DNA of 9,742 nt from an uncultured Rikenellaceae bacterium (GCA_947054185.1 CAMRVW010000088.1:1-9742), one strand, 5' to 3'. Positions 1 through 7,008 are shown, numbered from the stretch's first letter. Program-made: numbers and translations. Notes: generated by a model not told the origin, from the sequence alone.

Positions 1-33
<33 letters not shown>

Positions 34-66
34 GAACCCAAAAGACAAAACGGGGCAAACAACGAC

Positions 67-104
67 AAATCCTGTAAGATAAAAGTCTTACAGGATTTTT
101 ATTT
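67..104 (+). terminator. Intrinsic terminator after tRNA-Ser
   Basis: A perfect 13-bp inverted repeat (67-79 with 86-98, loop 80-85) is followed by a T-rich tail. It lies 33 nt after the tRNA CCA and would end the tRNA transcript. The arm begins with AAA and is preceded by A-rich sequence, so it may also work for the minus-strand gene ending at 259, although that is about 160 nt away. Confidence 0.85.
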
Positions 105-258
105 TCCTCTCCTATACATACGAAAGACACGAAAAAGCCACGTTCGGACAGCGTTTAGTTACTAAATAGTTCTAAAACCGGTACGATGATTTTATTCAAG
201 ATAAACTCGATTTAGTGGATATTCCGCTTTTATCGTTGTGAGATGTCTGTAAGCCTTT

Positions 259-1005
259 CTAAAACATGTTAAGTGTATTAATTGAAGGATTAATAACTAT
301 AAGCTGATGATAAAGATAGTCCGTAAAATCATGTATTAATCTATTTTGCTCGATTAACATATCTATACACTCATTCATATCTATCTCTTCCGGATATAAC
401 ATTGTTAAATCAAAACTTTTGTGATCTGTAACGAAGAACTCGTATTTATCATTTTCTTTTTTACACTGAACTTCGGCTCCAATTTTGATGTTCCCGATGT
501 ATGTTTTTAAACTTTTAATTGTAATTCCGTCTTTGTGTTTAATTAAGTTGGCATATTTATTCACTTTTGGTCTCTCAGTCTTGTAAAAGACCTCTAATTT
601 ATTTGCAAGCTCACTGGCTGTTGGGGATTCAGAGGACTTTAATTGATTTATAACAACTTGATATCGACATTTACAAAGTTGACTCTCATATTCTTTTCGA
701 TTGTTGAAATCTTCCGCAATATGGAATCCAAAATATATAATTTGCAATATCTTATCATAGCAGGCACTATAAGCAAGAATCGCATTTTCTATGAAATATA
801 ATCGAAGACAGTCTTTGTCTTTTTCATTCATATTCTCGCTTGTTATAACCTTTCTTGCTTTTGTTAGAGCGTAATTAGCAAAGTCAAATTGATAGCTAAG
901 GACATAAAAAAAATAGTGAGAAGCTATAATCATCTTATCTGACAAAAATACATGAGTATGATTCAGCTCTTTAATAATAGAGATTAAATTCTTTAAAGGC
1001 TCCAC
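259..1005 (-). CDS. Orphan AT-rich protein, weakly HEPN-like
   Basis: A 248-residue protein that I do not recognise with certainty. It has no signal peptide or clear membrane span and looks mostly helical and cytoplasmic. A tyrosine-rich helical stretch (about 70-95) and the segment Y151-ANLIKHK-158 recall the HEPN fold, where an R-N-x3-H motif marks catalytic RNases. Here N153 and H157 are present but the preceding position is Ala instead of Arg, so if it is HEPN it may be non-catalytic or a divergent Cthe_2314-like type. The gene is far more AT-rich than the lipoprotein and helicase genes in this window and sits directly downstream of a tRNA gene, between that gene and a short copy of the tRNA 3' end, so horizontal acquisition is likely. 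The start is the first Met, preceded by AT-rich sequence without a Shine-Dalgarno. It has no operon partner. The HEPN link is inference from motif only. Confidence 0.7.
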   Translation of the reverse strand: MEPLKNLISIIKELNHTHVFLSDKMIIASHYFFYVLSYQFDFANYALTKARKVITSENMNEKDKDCLRLYFIENAILAYSACYDKILQIIYFGFHIAEDFNNRKEYESQLCKCRYQVVINQLKSSESPTASELANKLEVFYKTERPKVNKYANLIKHKDGITIKSLKTYIGNIKIGAEVQCKKENDKYEFFVTDHKSFDLTMLYPEEIDMNECIDMLIEQNRLIHDFTDYLYHQLIVINPSINTLNMF

Positions 1006-1525
1006 ATTTTAATTTTAATTTAATCTAAAAATTACTGTAATATACACAAATTATTCAATGTTTCAAAAACAGAATAAGAAATTTGCAGTTCGATTTTGAA
1101 ATTACATAACTTTAATAAATATTACTTACATTTGTCTCTGTAATGATAAACGGGCAGACACATGGCTGATAATAGGAGACTATGATATACAAGAATACGT
1201 TACTATATGACATTATGAAATAGTTATTATCTTGATGATTACTGCCTTGTTTAAGGTGGGCTCATAAGCCTCTCTCCGCCATGTCAGAGTAAAAAACCTA
1301 CACCGTTGTTTTGATGTGCTTGTCTTCTTGCTTGTTTTTACATTTGATGTGTTTGCCTGTTCGTGTGTGAGAAATGTGGCTTTCAGATGGCATAATAAGA
1401 GGTTTACACCATGTCGATATCTTTTTTCCGATGCAATCATCTGGTCTTAGTGATGGGGGCAGAGGAATGGGCGACATCTGTTTATCATCGCATCGGTGTC
1501 GAGTAACAAAAAAAAACTGACAATA
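1006..1525. other. Non-coding stretch, no recognisable gene
   Basis: No convincing gene. The left part (to about 1250) is AT-rich like the orphan gene. A plus-strand box TACATTTG (1127-1134) matches the Bacteroidota -7 consensus but lacks a well-spaced -33 TTTG, and the only ORF close behind it is 13 codons long (from 1182). Two overlapping minus-strand ORFs (1213-1440 and 1298-1534) have odd composition and no family resemblance and look spurious. A 12-nt repeat TTGCTTGTTTTT occurs at 1328-1339 and again in the terminator at 1550-1561. The stretch could be the decayed end of an inserted element. Confidence 0.5.
1270..1281 (+). repeat. Putative attR: 12-nt copy of tRNA-Ser 3' end
   Basis: Exact direct repeat of tRNA positions 22-33, including the CCA. 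Identity stops abruptly after the A; upstream of the 12 bases there are only scattered matches to the T-arm. It would be the distal boundary of a roughly 1.25-kb insert containing the AT-rich orphan gene. The repeat is short and CT-rich, and no integrase gene is in the window, so chance or a decayed element remains possible. Confidence 0.45.
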
Positions 1526-1562
1526 AAAAAACAAGCAACAGTGCTCCTATTGCTTGTTTTTT
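1526..1562 (-). terminator. Bidirectional intrinsic terminator of protease gene
   Basis: A perfect 13-bp stem pairs 1526-1538 with 1550-1562 around an 11-nt loop. Read on the minus strand it ends in TTGCTTGTTTTTT, an ideal terminator beginning 18 nt after the stop of the 1581-3626 gene. The plus-strand reading also ends in a T run, so it would stop transcription from either side. Confidence 0.85.
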
Positions 1563-1580
1563 AGTATGTTGTCGAGTCTG

Positions 1581-3626
1581 TTATTTAATATCGCTCAAAG
1601 GAATTGCATATACGCACCATTCGGGGTTTTGATCCACAATGAACAGGGTATTGCGACGTATGATACATCTGCCGGGCTTGGTAAGCGTTATATTGCCTAT
1701 TGTCGTGAAATCCTTTATGATATTACCGTTCTTGGGGTTGACCTCGCAGAACTTGTTACCCTCTTTAGAGTCGAACGTTACGAACAACCTGCCGTCTTTG
1801 CTCCATGCGGCGCTTAAGGGGTTAAGGTCGAAAGTGAGCGTATTGCCGACATTCAATTTGCAAGCCATCATATACTTAGGGTCTATAGCTGTCATTTTCT
1901 TTGTGTAATATGACACTGCATAGACATTTCCTGAGTAATCAGAACAAATTGAATTGAGAGAATGGCTTTCGAGGTCGACACTTGAGGCCACACCCTCGAG
2001 CGTATCTTCGGGGAAAGCTCTGACCACGTTGCGGAAAGCGTAAACGACATCTTTTGCAACAGCCAGGAATGCAGGGTCTGCCTTAAGGCCCATCTTCACC
2101 TTGTTGATACACTCGTAATTGTCGGCATTGAATACAAACATCGAACCCGAGCCGGCCGAGAGATAGACTTTGTTATGCGAGCGTACTATTGAACCGGGAT
2201 ATCCGCACACCATCTCCTCTTTGGTTGTGGGATCCACCCATTTGGTGATCTTCTTTACAAGAACGGGTTTGCCGCTCGAGATATTGAAGACATTCCAAGC
2301 GTAATTGTCTTTGTTTACGATGTTGGTGACATACATGGTGTCGCCGTACACGTAAACATCTTTGGGCGCAAAGAACTTCTGTTCTAACTTTGCATCGGCA
2401 TAGTTGAGTTTGAAAGATACCGCGGGGGCATCGTCTTTACCCAGGTCGGTGTCGATATCTTTGGGAGACAAGCCGCCGTCGATCTCGTCGAGTTCGGGGT
2501 CTTCTATAATCACGCCGGCAGCGTAATATTTAGACTGACCCGAGTTGGGGTTGCGTCGTGTGTGCATGAATCGACGGGAGTATATGGGCAACTTTTTGTC
2601 GATGCACATCTCGCGATAGAGCTGCTGACACACTCTGCGCCAACTGGGGGCGCCTTTGTTGTCGTTAGAGATGACGGTGTTGTTGCTGTCGCCATAACCC
2701 ATGCCGTGGCCGAACTCATGGAACCATGCCATGCACTCGCCTATGTCGTCACCGTAATGGGCCACGTATGCACTAGGTGTGATGCCGAGCCATGAGCCGC
2801 CGCCAAGGCCGCCGACACCGCCGACAACACCCCACGCGATGCCTCCGGAATGGTTGCGTGACTGTTGTATCAAAACAGTGTTGTCGGGTATCACTGGGCC
2901 GTTGTTGGGGGCTTTGCCGTTAGCATAGAATTTTCCGTTATAGTCGGCCATAACCTTTTCATATTCGGGTGACGAGAACATATAGGCCAGGTTGAGCGTC
3001 ATGGCCACCGCCTCGCGGCAGATCCACGGTTTCATAGGGCGCCAGTATGCATGGCCGGGCACCGTGACGAAGGTTATGGTGTTCCAGTTTGTCTTGAGGT
3101 TGGAAAACTTTTTGTAATAGTCGTCGTCGCAGTCGATCTCCAGAGATATGTCTGAAGGGCTTATGTGCGGGTTGGGCATTATGGTGATGGTCTTGCCCTC
3201 GCTGGTGTGATAATCTTTCTCTGCATTGAGGAAAGGTATGGGGCAGGTAAACTCTGCGAACGGAGGAAGAACATCGAACTGCGCAAAAAGTATCTTCTTG
3301 TCGTAACCGGCTATGGTGGCCCACAGCTTGAGATTTTTGATTTTTCGCGGAGAGAAGAAACGTATCAACAGATTCTGATCGGGTGTTATTGACACCTGAA
3401 GAGGCTGCTGTGGATTGAACGAGCGTTTGTACATCACCTCGGGCGCTTCGTCATCGCTGAATATGTAAGAGGTGGTTTCGGGCGTATAATCCTCTGCGGT
3501 TTTCATGTGGATCAGGCCCACTCTCTCGTCTTCCAGTTCTGCTTGTTTGATCTTTTGTTTGGCACAACCAACCCAGAAAAGACAAGCGATAAGTGCAACG
3601 GTCTTAAAATTCAATAACCTTATCAT
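1581..3626 (-). CDS. Lipoprotein: HExxHxxGxxD metalloprotease-like plus beta-propeller
   Basis: A 681-residue secreted lipoprotein. The N-terminus (MIRLLNFK, then a hydrophobic run) leads to a lipobox-like FWVGC with Cys21. The typical Bacteroidota surface-export acidic patch is not evident after the Cys. A middle region contains a glycine-rich strand (about 266-281) and then HEFGHGMGYGD (H303, E304, H307, G310, D313). This is the metzincin zinc signature with Asp in place of the third His, as known for snapalysin-type enzymes; Met340 or Met354 could be the Met-turn. From about residue 420 to the end, repeated strand motifs ending in VYV/VYL/VYA followed by turns suggest a beta-propeller, which usually binds protein or glycan. 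I chose the ATG at 3624-3626 because it gives a compact signal peptide; the ATG at 3648-3650 adds eight residues. The frame runs open to 3842, but that extension would put 72 non-signal residues before the lipobox. Protease activity is inferred from the motif; substrate unknown. Confidence 0.82.
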   Translation of the reverse strand: MIRLLNFKTVALIACLFWVGCAKQKIKQAELEDERVGLIHMKTAEDYTPETTSYIFSDDEAPEVMYKRSFNPQQPLQVSITPDQNLLIRFFSPRKIKNLKLWATIAGYDKKILFAQFDVLPPFAEFTCPIPFLNAEKDYHTSEGKTITIMPNPHISPSDISLEIDCDDDYYKKFSNLKTNWNTITFVTVPGHAYWRPMKPWICREAVAMTLNLAYMFSSPEYEKVMADYNGKFYANGKAPNNGPVIPDNTVLIQQSRNHSGGIAWGVVGGVGGLGGGSWLGITPSAYVAHYGDDIGECMAWFHEFGHGMGYGDSNNTVISNDNKGAPSWRRVCQQLYREMCIDKKLPIYSRRFMHTRRNPNSGQSKYYAAGVIIEDPELDEIDGGLSPKDIDTDLGKDDAPAVSFKLNYADAKLEQKFFAPKDVYVYGDTMYVTNIVNKDNYAWNVFNISSGKPVLVKKITKWVDPTTKEEMVCGYPGSIVRSHNKVYLSAGSGSMFVFNADNYECINKVKMGLKADPAFLAVAKDVVYAFRNVVRAFPEDTLEGVASSVDLESHSLNSICSDYSGNVYAVSYYTKKMTAIDPKYMMACKLNVGNTLTFDLNPLSAAWSKDGRLFVTFDSKEGNKFCEVNPKNGNIIKDFTTIGNITLTKPGRCIIRRNTLFIVDQNPEWCVYAIPLSDIK

Positions 3627-3673
3627 GCTGAATTTAGTTAAAATAATCATGAATATTGATCGCTTCCGACCGA

Positions 3674-3835
3674 TTATGACCGGCTGAAAAGGCCGGTTTG
3701 ATGCGGATTTGTCCGATATAAAACGGCTCCGTACTTTGCTCTTGTCGTTCGCAACAGTCTGTTGATAAGGCTGTTTGAGACCGGTGCTTTCAGTGCGGAG
3801 GGTTGATCCGTAATCAGCAGGGTACGATTTTTCAT
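3674..3835 (-). CDS. Possible 53-aa leader ORF upstream of protease
   Basis: A basic, Arg-rich 53-codon ORF (begins MKNRTLLITD, ends SRS) fills most of the leader between the promoter at 3840-3870 and the lipoprotein start at 3626. Its ATG lies about 4-5 nt after the -7 box, so it would be at or near the first transcribed base and translated with almost no leader. It ends 48 nt before the lipoprotein ATG. I recognise no family. It may be a real leader peptide, or an accidental frame over a structured RNA leader. Confidence 0.3.
   Translation of the reverse strand: MKNRTLLITDQPSALKAPVSNSLINRLLRTTRAKYGAVLYRTNPHQTGLFSRS
3679..3810 (-). promoter_or_regulatory. Structured 5' leader RNA of protease gene
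   Basis: On the minus strand the leader can form a local hairpin, ACCGGC (3697-3692) with GCCGGT (3684-3679). Alternatively, segment 3793-3780 (CTGAAAGCACCGGT) can pair long-range with segment 3697-3684 (ACCGGCCTTTTCAG): 7 pairs including one G-U, a 2x2 internal loop, then 5 pairs. Both use the same 3' segment, so they exclude each other. Smaller hairpins, CGGA-loop-TCCG, lie at 3796-3810 and 3704-3715. No U-tract follows the local hairpin, so it is not a plain attenuator. A regulatory role is inference. Confidence 0.4.
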
Positions 3836-3839
3836 CGTG

Positions 3840-3870
3840 CAAATATACCGCTTATTATGGAGTCGGCAAA
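3840..3870 (-). promoter_or_regulatory. Bacteroidota-type promoter for protease gene
   Basis: On the minus strand TTTG (3870-3867) is followed after exactly 19 nt by TATATTTG (3847-3840), matching the Bacteroidota -33/-7 consensus TTTG-N19-21-TAnnTTTG. Transcription would begin near 3833-3836, giving a leader of about 210 nt before the lipoprotein start codon. Confidence 0.75.
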
Positions 3871-3948
3871 GAAAACAGACGAATTTATTTGCATCTTTTG
3901 CGGGAAAATTTTTACAGGCATCGCTTGACGCGCCATTGCGGGCAGCGT

Positions 3949-3988
3949 AAAACAAAAAAGCCCGGGCAACATATATGTTGCCCGGGCC
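3949..3988 (-). terminator. Strong intrinsic terminator of GH20 gene
   Basis: Positions 3960-3987 form a perfect 28-nt palindrome with GC-rich outer arms (GCCCGGGCAAC) and an AT centre. On the minus strand it is followed by CTTTTTTGTTTT. It starts 16 nt after the hexosaminidase stop codon and separates that gene from the protease promoter downstream. Confidence 0.92.
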
Positions 3989-4003
3989 GATATGACTGTT
4001 TGT

Positions 4004-6319
4004 TTAGTAAAGGCTTATCTCGTCGACGAACACATAGCCCGGCTTGCCTGCGCTGACATGCCATTTGGGCATTCTGGCAACCGCGTCGACACGCACCTTG
4101 AAGTAACGGGCCTTGACAGGATCGAAGGTGAGCTCATGTTCGAAGATGCCGTTGGGGTCGTTTGCCTCGGCCTCGGGGTATTTTTCTATGGCCACCTCTT
4201 TATAGTTGACACCGTCGTTAGACGAGTATATGGCGAAAGCGTCGGCGTCGAATATCCAGTCGCCCTTTTCAACGAATGTCGATATGTGCGCCTTTGATAT
4301 CTCGGTGGGGTTGCCCATGTCGATGACAGCCTCTAAAGGGTTGCCCACGAACCCTATCCAGCGGCCGGTGCGGTAACTTTTGTCGCCGCTAAGGCCGTCG
4401 ACAAGAGTCTGGGCGCCGTTGAACTCGTATGTCTTGTTGATGGGTTGCAGCATGGTTATTTTCTTGGCGGTCGCCTTGTTGAAAGATACCTTCTCGGTAA
4501 ATACGCGGCTTTGGCCGGAAGGACGAATAACGACTGCCTTGAAGGTGCACGGCGCGGCTATCGACACCTCGCCGGTGTATTCGGTCGATTTTGTCGTGGG
4601 GGTCTGACCGTCGAGCGTGTAATATATGGGGGCGCCGTCTATGGTGCTGACATTTACCTTGATGGTGCCTTTATCGCTGTCGGGTGTGAATGTGACGATA
4701 GGGTCGAACACGTGGGTGGCATAGTTGTAACCTGCCAGGTCGTATGCGTCGACAAGGTGTGGCACACGCGACAGGAAGTCTTTGTAATTCTTGTTTTCGG
4801 GGGTGGTCCATTGTATCTCAGACAGGGCGGCCATGCGGGGCAGCTCCATATATTCCACCTGAGAGTATGTGGGTATGTATTCGGTCCAGAGATTGGCCTG
4901 GATGCCCTTTATGCGGGCAGCCTCGGTGGGGGTGAGACCCTGATGTATCGGCTCGAAGCTGTAAACCTTTTCGATGGGTATGTAACCGCCTATCGCGAGG
5001 GGTTCGTTTTCAGTGTCGCGTGCCTGATAGTAATCGAAATAGAGGAATATGTTGGGGGTCATTATCACATCGTGGCCCAATGCCGCAGCCTGATAACCTC
5101 CGGAGGTGCCGCGCCATGACATGACGGTGGCGTTAGGTGCCAGGCCTCCCTCCAATATCTCGTCCCAGCCTATTATGCGGCGTCCTTTGGCGTTGAGGTG
5201 TTTTTCGACGTATGATATGACATAGCTTTGCAGCTTTTCGGCAGCAGTGTGGTTGCGGTCGCCGCGAATGCGCAATGACGCCATCTTGGCCTTGCACTTG
5301 GGGCAGTGCTCCCAGCGTATCTTGGGACACTCGTCGCCGCCAATGTGTATGTATTCCGAGGGGAATATCTCTGTTATCTCGTCGAGCACATCGGTGATGA
5401 AAGGCAGGGTCTTGGGGTTGCCGATGCAGAGCACGTCGTCTGAGATGCCCCACAGCTCGCGCACCTTGTAAGGACCGCCGGTGCAACCCAGCTCGGGATA
5501 GGTGGCCAGTGCGGCCTGCATGTGGCCGGGAAGGTCTATCTCGGGAATGACGGTGATGTGACGGTCGGCGGCATACTTGACAATGTCGCGCGCCTCTTGT
5601 TGGGTGTAAAAGCCGCCGTGAGGCTTGCCGTCATACTCGTCGGTGTTACGGCCGACAACGCTTTGGGCACGTTGCGACCCTGTTTTGGTAAGCTCGGGAT
5701 ATTTCTTTATCTCTATGCGCCAGCCCTGGTCGTCGGTGATGTGCCAGTGGAGGCGGTTGATGTTGTGAAGGGCCAGCATGTCGATGAATTTCTTTACCGA
5801 GTCGGCGGGGAAGAAGTGGCGTGACACGTCGAGCATGGCACCGCGGTAACCGAACCGGGGCGCGTCGTTTATCTCAACCGGTGAGAGTATGACGTCGCCT
5901 TTGACCGCCGGCAACGACTTGCGCAACGTCTGTATGCCGTAAAAGACGCCGGCATCGGAGGCACCCGTTATCACAACGCTGTCTGAGTTGACGGTGATGT
6001 TGTAAGCCTCTTTGTTGTCTGATATGTCGGCCTTTTTCAAGACTATGAAGCGGCCATTGGCCTTGCCCTCTTTTACCTTTACTTCAAGGTCGGTGGCCTT
6101 GTCTATGTACTCGGCAAGGAATGCCGCATTGCGCAACATGGCGCTGTCGTTGTTTTCGCACACTATCACAGTGCCTTCGTCGAGCTTGAAGCCCTCGCCC
6201 TCGCCCATGACGATATGGTTGGGAAGGGGTATTACTCGATAGTCGTTTTGTGTCGGAACGGAGCATGCCGACATTGCGGCGCATAAGACCGCAGAGAAAA
6301 GAAAGGTTAGCTTTTTCAT
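4004..6319 (-). CDS. GH20 beta-N-acetylhexosaminidase lipoprotein
   Basis: A 771-residue exo-glycosidase that removes terminal beta-linked GlcNAc/GalNAc from glycans by substrate-assisted catalysis. A signal peptide with lipobox MSAC (Cys19) makes it a periplasmic or surface lipoprotein. Domain order: GH20b-type N-terminal domain (about 26-150); GH20 TIM barrel (about 155-505) with HWHITDDQGWR (191-201), the catalytic Asp329-Glu330 in HIGGDE, GWDE (384-387) and NLWTEY (476-481); a chitobiase-type C-terminal beta domain (about 538-615, IYYTLDGQTPT); and a discoidin/F5-8C-like, CBM32-type domain (about 640-771, ending in FVDEISLY). All key active-site motifs are present and the length is normal for this architecture. 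The first Met gives a textbook signal peptide. It is transcribed alone, from a promoter near 6379-6409 to the terminator at 3949-3988. Likely substrates are N-glycans, mucin or chitin-type oligosaccharides; which one cannot be read here. Confidence 0.96.
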   Translation of the reverse strand: MKKLTFLFSAVLCAAMSACSVPTQNDYRVIPLPNHIVMGEGEGFKLDEGTVIVCENNDSAMLRNAAFLAEYIDKATDLEVKVKEGKANGRFIVLKKADISDNKEAYNITVNSDSVVITGASDAGVFYGIQTLRKSLPAVKGDVILSPVEINDAPRFGYRGAMLDVSRHFFPADSVKKFIDMLALHNINRLHWHITDDQGWRIEIKKYPELTKTGSQRAQSVVGRNTDEYDGKPHGGFYTQQEARDIVKYAADRHITVIPEIDLPGHMQAALATYPELGCTGGPYKVRELWGISDDVLCIGNPKTLPFITDVLDEITEIFPSEYIHIGGDECPKIRWEHCPKCKAKMASLRIRGDRNHTAAEKLQSYVISYVEKHLNAKGRRIIGWDEILEGGLAPNATVMSWRGTSGGYQAAALGHDVIMTPNIFLYFDYYQARDTENEPLAIGGYIPIEKVYSFEPIHQGLTPTEAARIKGIQANLWTEYIPTYSQVEYMELPRMAALSEIQWTTPENKNYKDFLSRVPHLVDAYDLAGYNYATHVFDPIVTFTPDSDKGTIKVNVSTIDGAPIYYTLDGQTPTTKSTEYTGEVSIAAPCTFKAVVIRPSGQSRVFTEKVSFNKATAKKITMLQPINKTYEFNGAQTLVDGLSGDKSYRTGRWIGFVGNPLEAVIDMGNPTEISKAHISTFVEKGDWIFDADAFAIYSSNDGVNYKEVAIEKYPEAEANDPNGIFEHELTFDPVKARYFKVRVDAVARMPKWHVSAGKPGYVFVDEISLY

Positions 6320-6378
6320 GTTACTGTTTGGTGGTTTGATCCTGATTATACTTAATAACGGGAAGCCTATCGGGCCTG

Positions 6379-6409
6379 CAAGATAGTGCTTTTTGTTGAA
6401 TGGTGCAAG
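6379..6409 (-). promoter_or_regulatory. Probable promoter of GH20 gene
   Basis: On the minus strand CTTG (6409-6406) lies 20 nt before TATCTTG (6385-6379). This resembles TTTG-N20-TAnnTTTG, with one base changed in the -33 box and one T missing in the -7 box. Transcription would begin about 50-55 nt before the ATG at 6319. Confidence 0.45.
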
Positions 6410-6636
6410 TAAATGTTACGATATGTGGCTTGACGGAGAGCGACGGCATCGTTTCCGGGCCCCGCTCTTCGCTGACGTGTCGTGTAATGTCGGTTTTTGT
6501 TATCGTTGATATGTGCGCTTTTAGGTGCTTCGGCCCGGCAAAGTCAAACGTTTTTTGCTTTCGCTTATTCGTATCTGCGGCTGTTGTCGCCTTCGGATAC
6601 TGTGCCTCGGGAACGCAAATTTTATTTGCTTGCCAT
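6410..6636. other. Divergent intergenic region
   Basis: Lies between the divergent promoters of the GH20 gene (minus) and the small membrane protein gene (plus). It contains an 8-bp imperfect stem (6435-6442 with 6463-6470, one G-U) and a perfect short inverted repeat at 6615-6629. Plus-strand frames crossing it (6400-6684) have no family resemblance and overlap the promoter, so I do not call them genes. Confidence 0.5.
6615..6629. repeat. Perfect inverted repeat, possible operator
   Basis: GCAAAT-TTT-ATTTGC is a 6-bp perfect inverted repeat with a 3-nt spacer, 7 nt upstream of the -33 box of the small membrane protein gene. Position and symmetry suit a dimeric regulator site. No regulator can be named from the sequence. 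Confidence 0.3.
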
Positions 6637-6668
6637 ATTGTATTTTTGGCCAGGGCGGACTATCTTTG
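6637..6668 (+). promoter_or_regulatory. Promoter of small membrane protein gene
   Basis: TATCTTTG (6661-6668) matches the TAnnTTTG -7 consensus exactly. ATTG (6637-6640) lies 20 nt upstream in the -33 position, one base off TTTG. The predicted start near 6673 leaves a leader of about 24 nt ending in GGGGAACA just before the ATG at 6697. Confidence 0.65.
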
Positions 6669-6696
6669 TGACAGAATCTTTTAAATATGGGGAACA

Positions 6697-6876
6697 ATGA
6701 GCTTTTTCGATGATTTAATGATGGCCGTAATATGGACGGAACTGGATGAACTGAGAAAAAAAGCCGCTCCCGTAAATCGTCCCGACAATGATGACGGACA
6801 TACACTTGTGCTTTTCGCTTGTTTGGCGTGTGCTGTCGCATTCTTGTCGGTGGTTTTGATAATTGTTTGTGGCTGA
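6697..6876 (+). CDS. Small single-span membrane protein (59 aa)
   Basis: A 59-residue protein of unknown function. The N-terminal half (MSFFDDLMMAVIWTELDELR, then KK) is acidic and probably an amphipathic helix. A short polar linker (KKAAPVNRPDNDDG) leads to a hydrophobic helix of about 21 residues (about 36-58) that contains three cysteines (Cys42, Cys45, Cys58) and ends almost at the C-terminus. That suits a tail-anchored inner-membrane protein with its N-terminus in the cytoplasm, although topology is inferred. Support for a real gene: an exact -7 box 28 nt upstream, a GGGGA stretch a few bases before the ATG, and a clear hydrophobic segment. It has no operon partner; the helicase start is 179 nt downstream with its own possible promoter. 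Confidence 0.68.
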   Translation: MSFFDDLMMAVIWTELDELRKKAAPVNRPDNDDGHTLVLFACLACAVAFLSVVLIIVCG

Positions 6877-6947
6877 GTTTATCTGATTTGGTTTTCTGTT
6901 CGCTCTGCCGGGCTTGTTGTCGCGAATGTGATTTCGGGCATTGGGTC

Positions 6948-6973
6948 ACGGGTCGGGCACTCCCGTTTGTTTA
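6948..6973 (+). terminator. Possible weak terminator after small gene
   Basis: ACGGG (6948-6952) can pair with CCCGT (6962-6966); a competing 4-bp CGGG/CCCG stem uses 6954-6957. TTTGTTTA follows. The stem is short, so termination may be partial and some transcripts may continue into the helicase gene. Confidence 0.3.
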
Positions 6974-7008
6974 GGGTCATAAGTGGGGGTGATGACATAT
7001 TCGGTGCG

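Noticed and set aside
1257..1270. GGGCTCATAAGCC resembling a tRNA-fMet anticodon loop next to the putative attR
   Set aside because: Only about ten bases match and the flanking stem does not pair properly. A match this short to some tRNA is expected by chance.
1213..1534. Two overlapping minus-strand ORFs of 75 and 78 codons
   Set aside because: Low-complexity composition, no promoter or family match, and mutual overlap in different frames. A decayed gene is possible but cannot be supported.
3627..3842. N-terminal extension of the lipoprotein to an ATG at 3842
   Set aside because: It would place 72 mostly polar residues before the signal peptide and would start upstream of the predicted transcription start.
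4445..5119. 224-codon plus-strand ORF within the GH20 gene
   Set aside because: It is antisense to the catalytic-domain coding region, glycine- and valine-rich as expected of a shadow frame, with no promoter.
6400..6684. 94-codon plus-strand ORF in the divergent intergenic region
   Set aside because: It spans the promoter of the 59-aa gene, is cysteine/valine-rich without pattern, and has no start signal.
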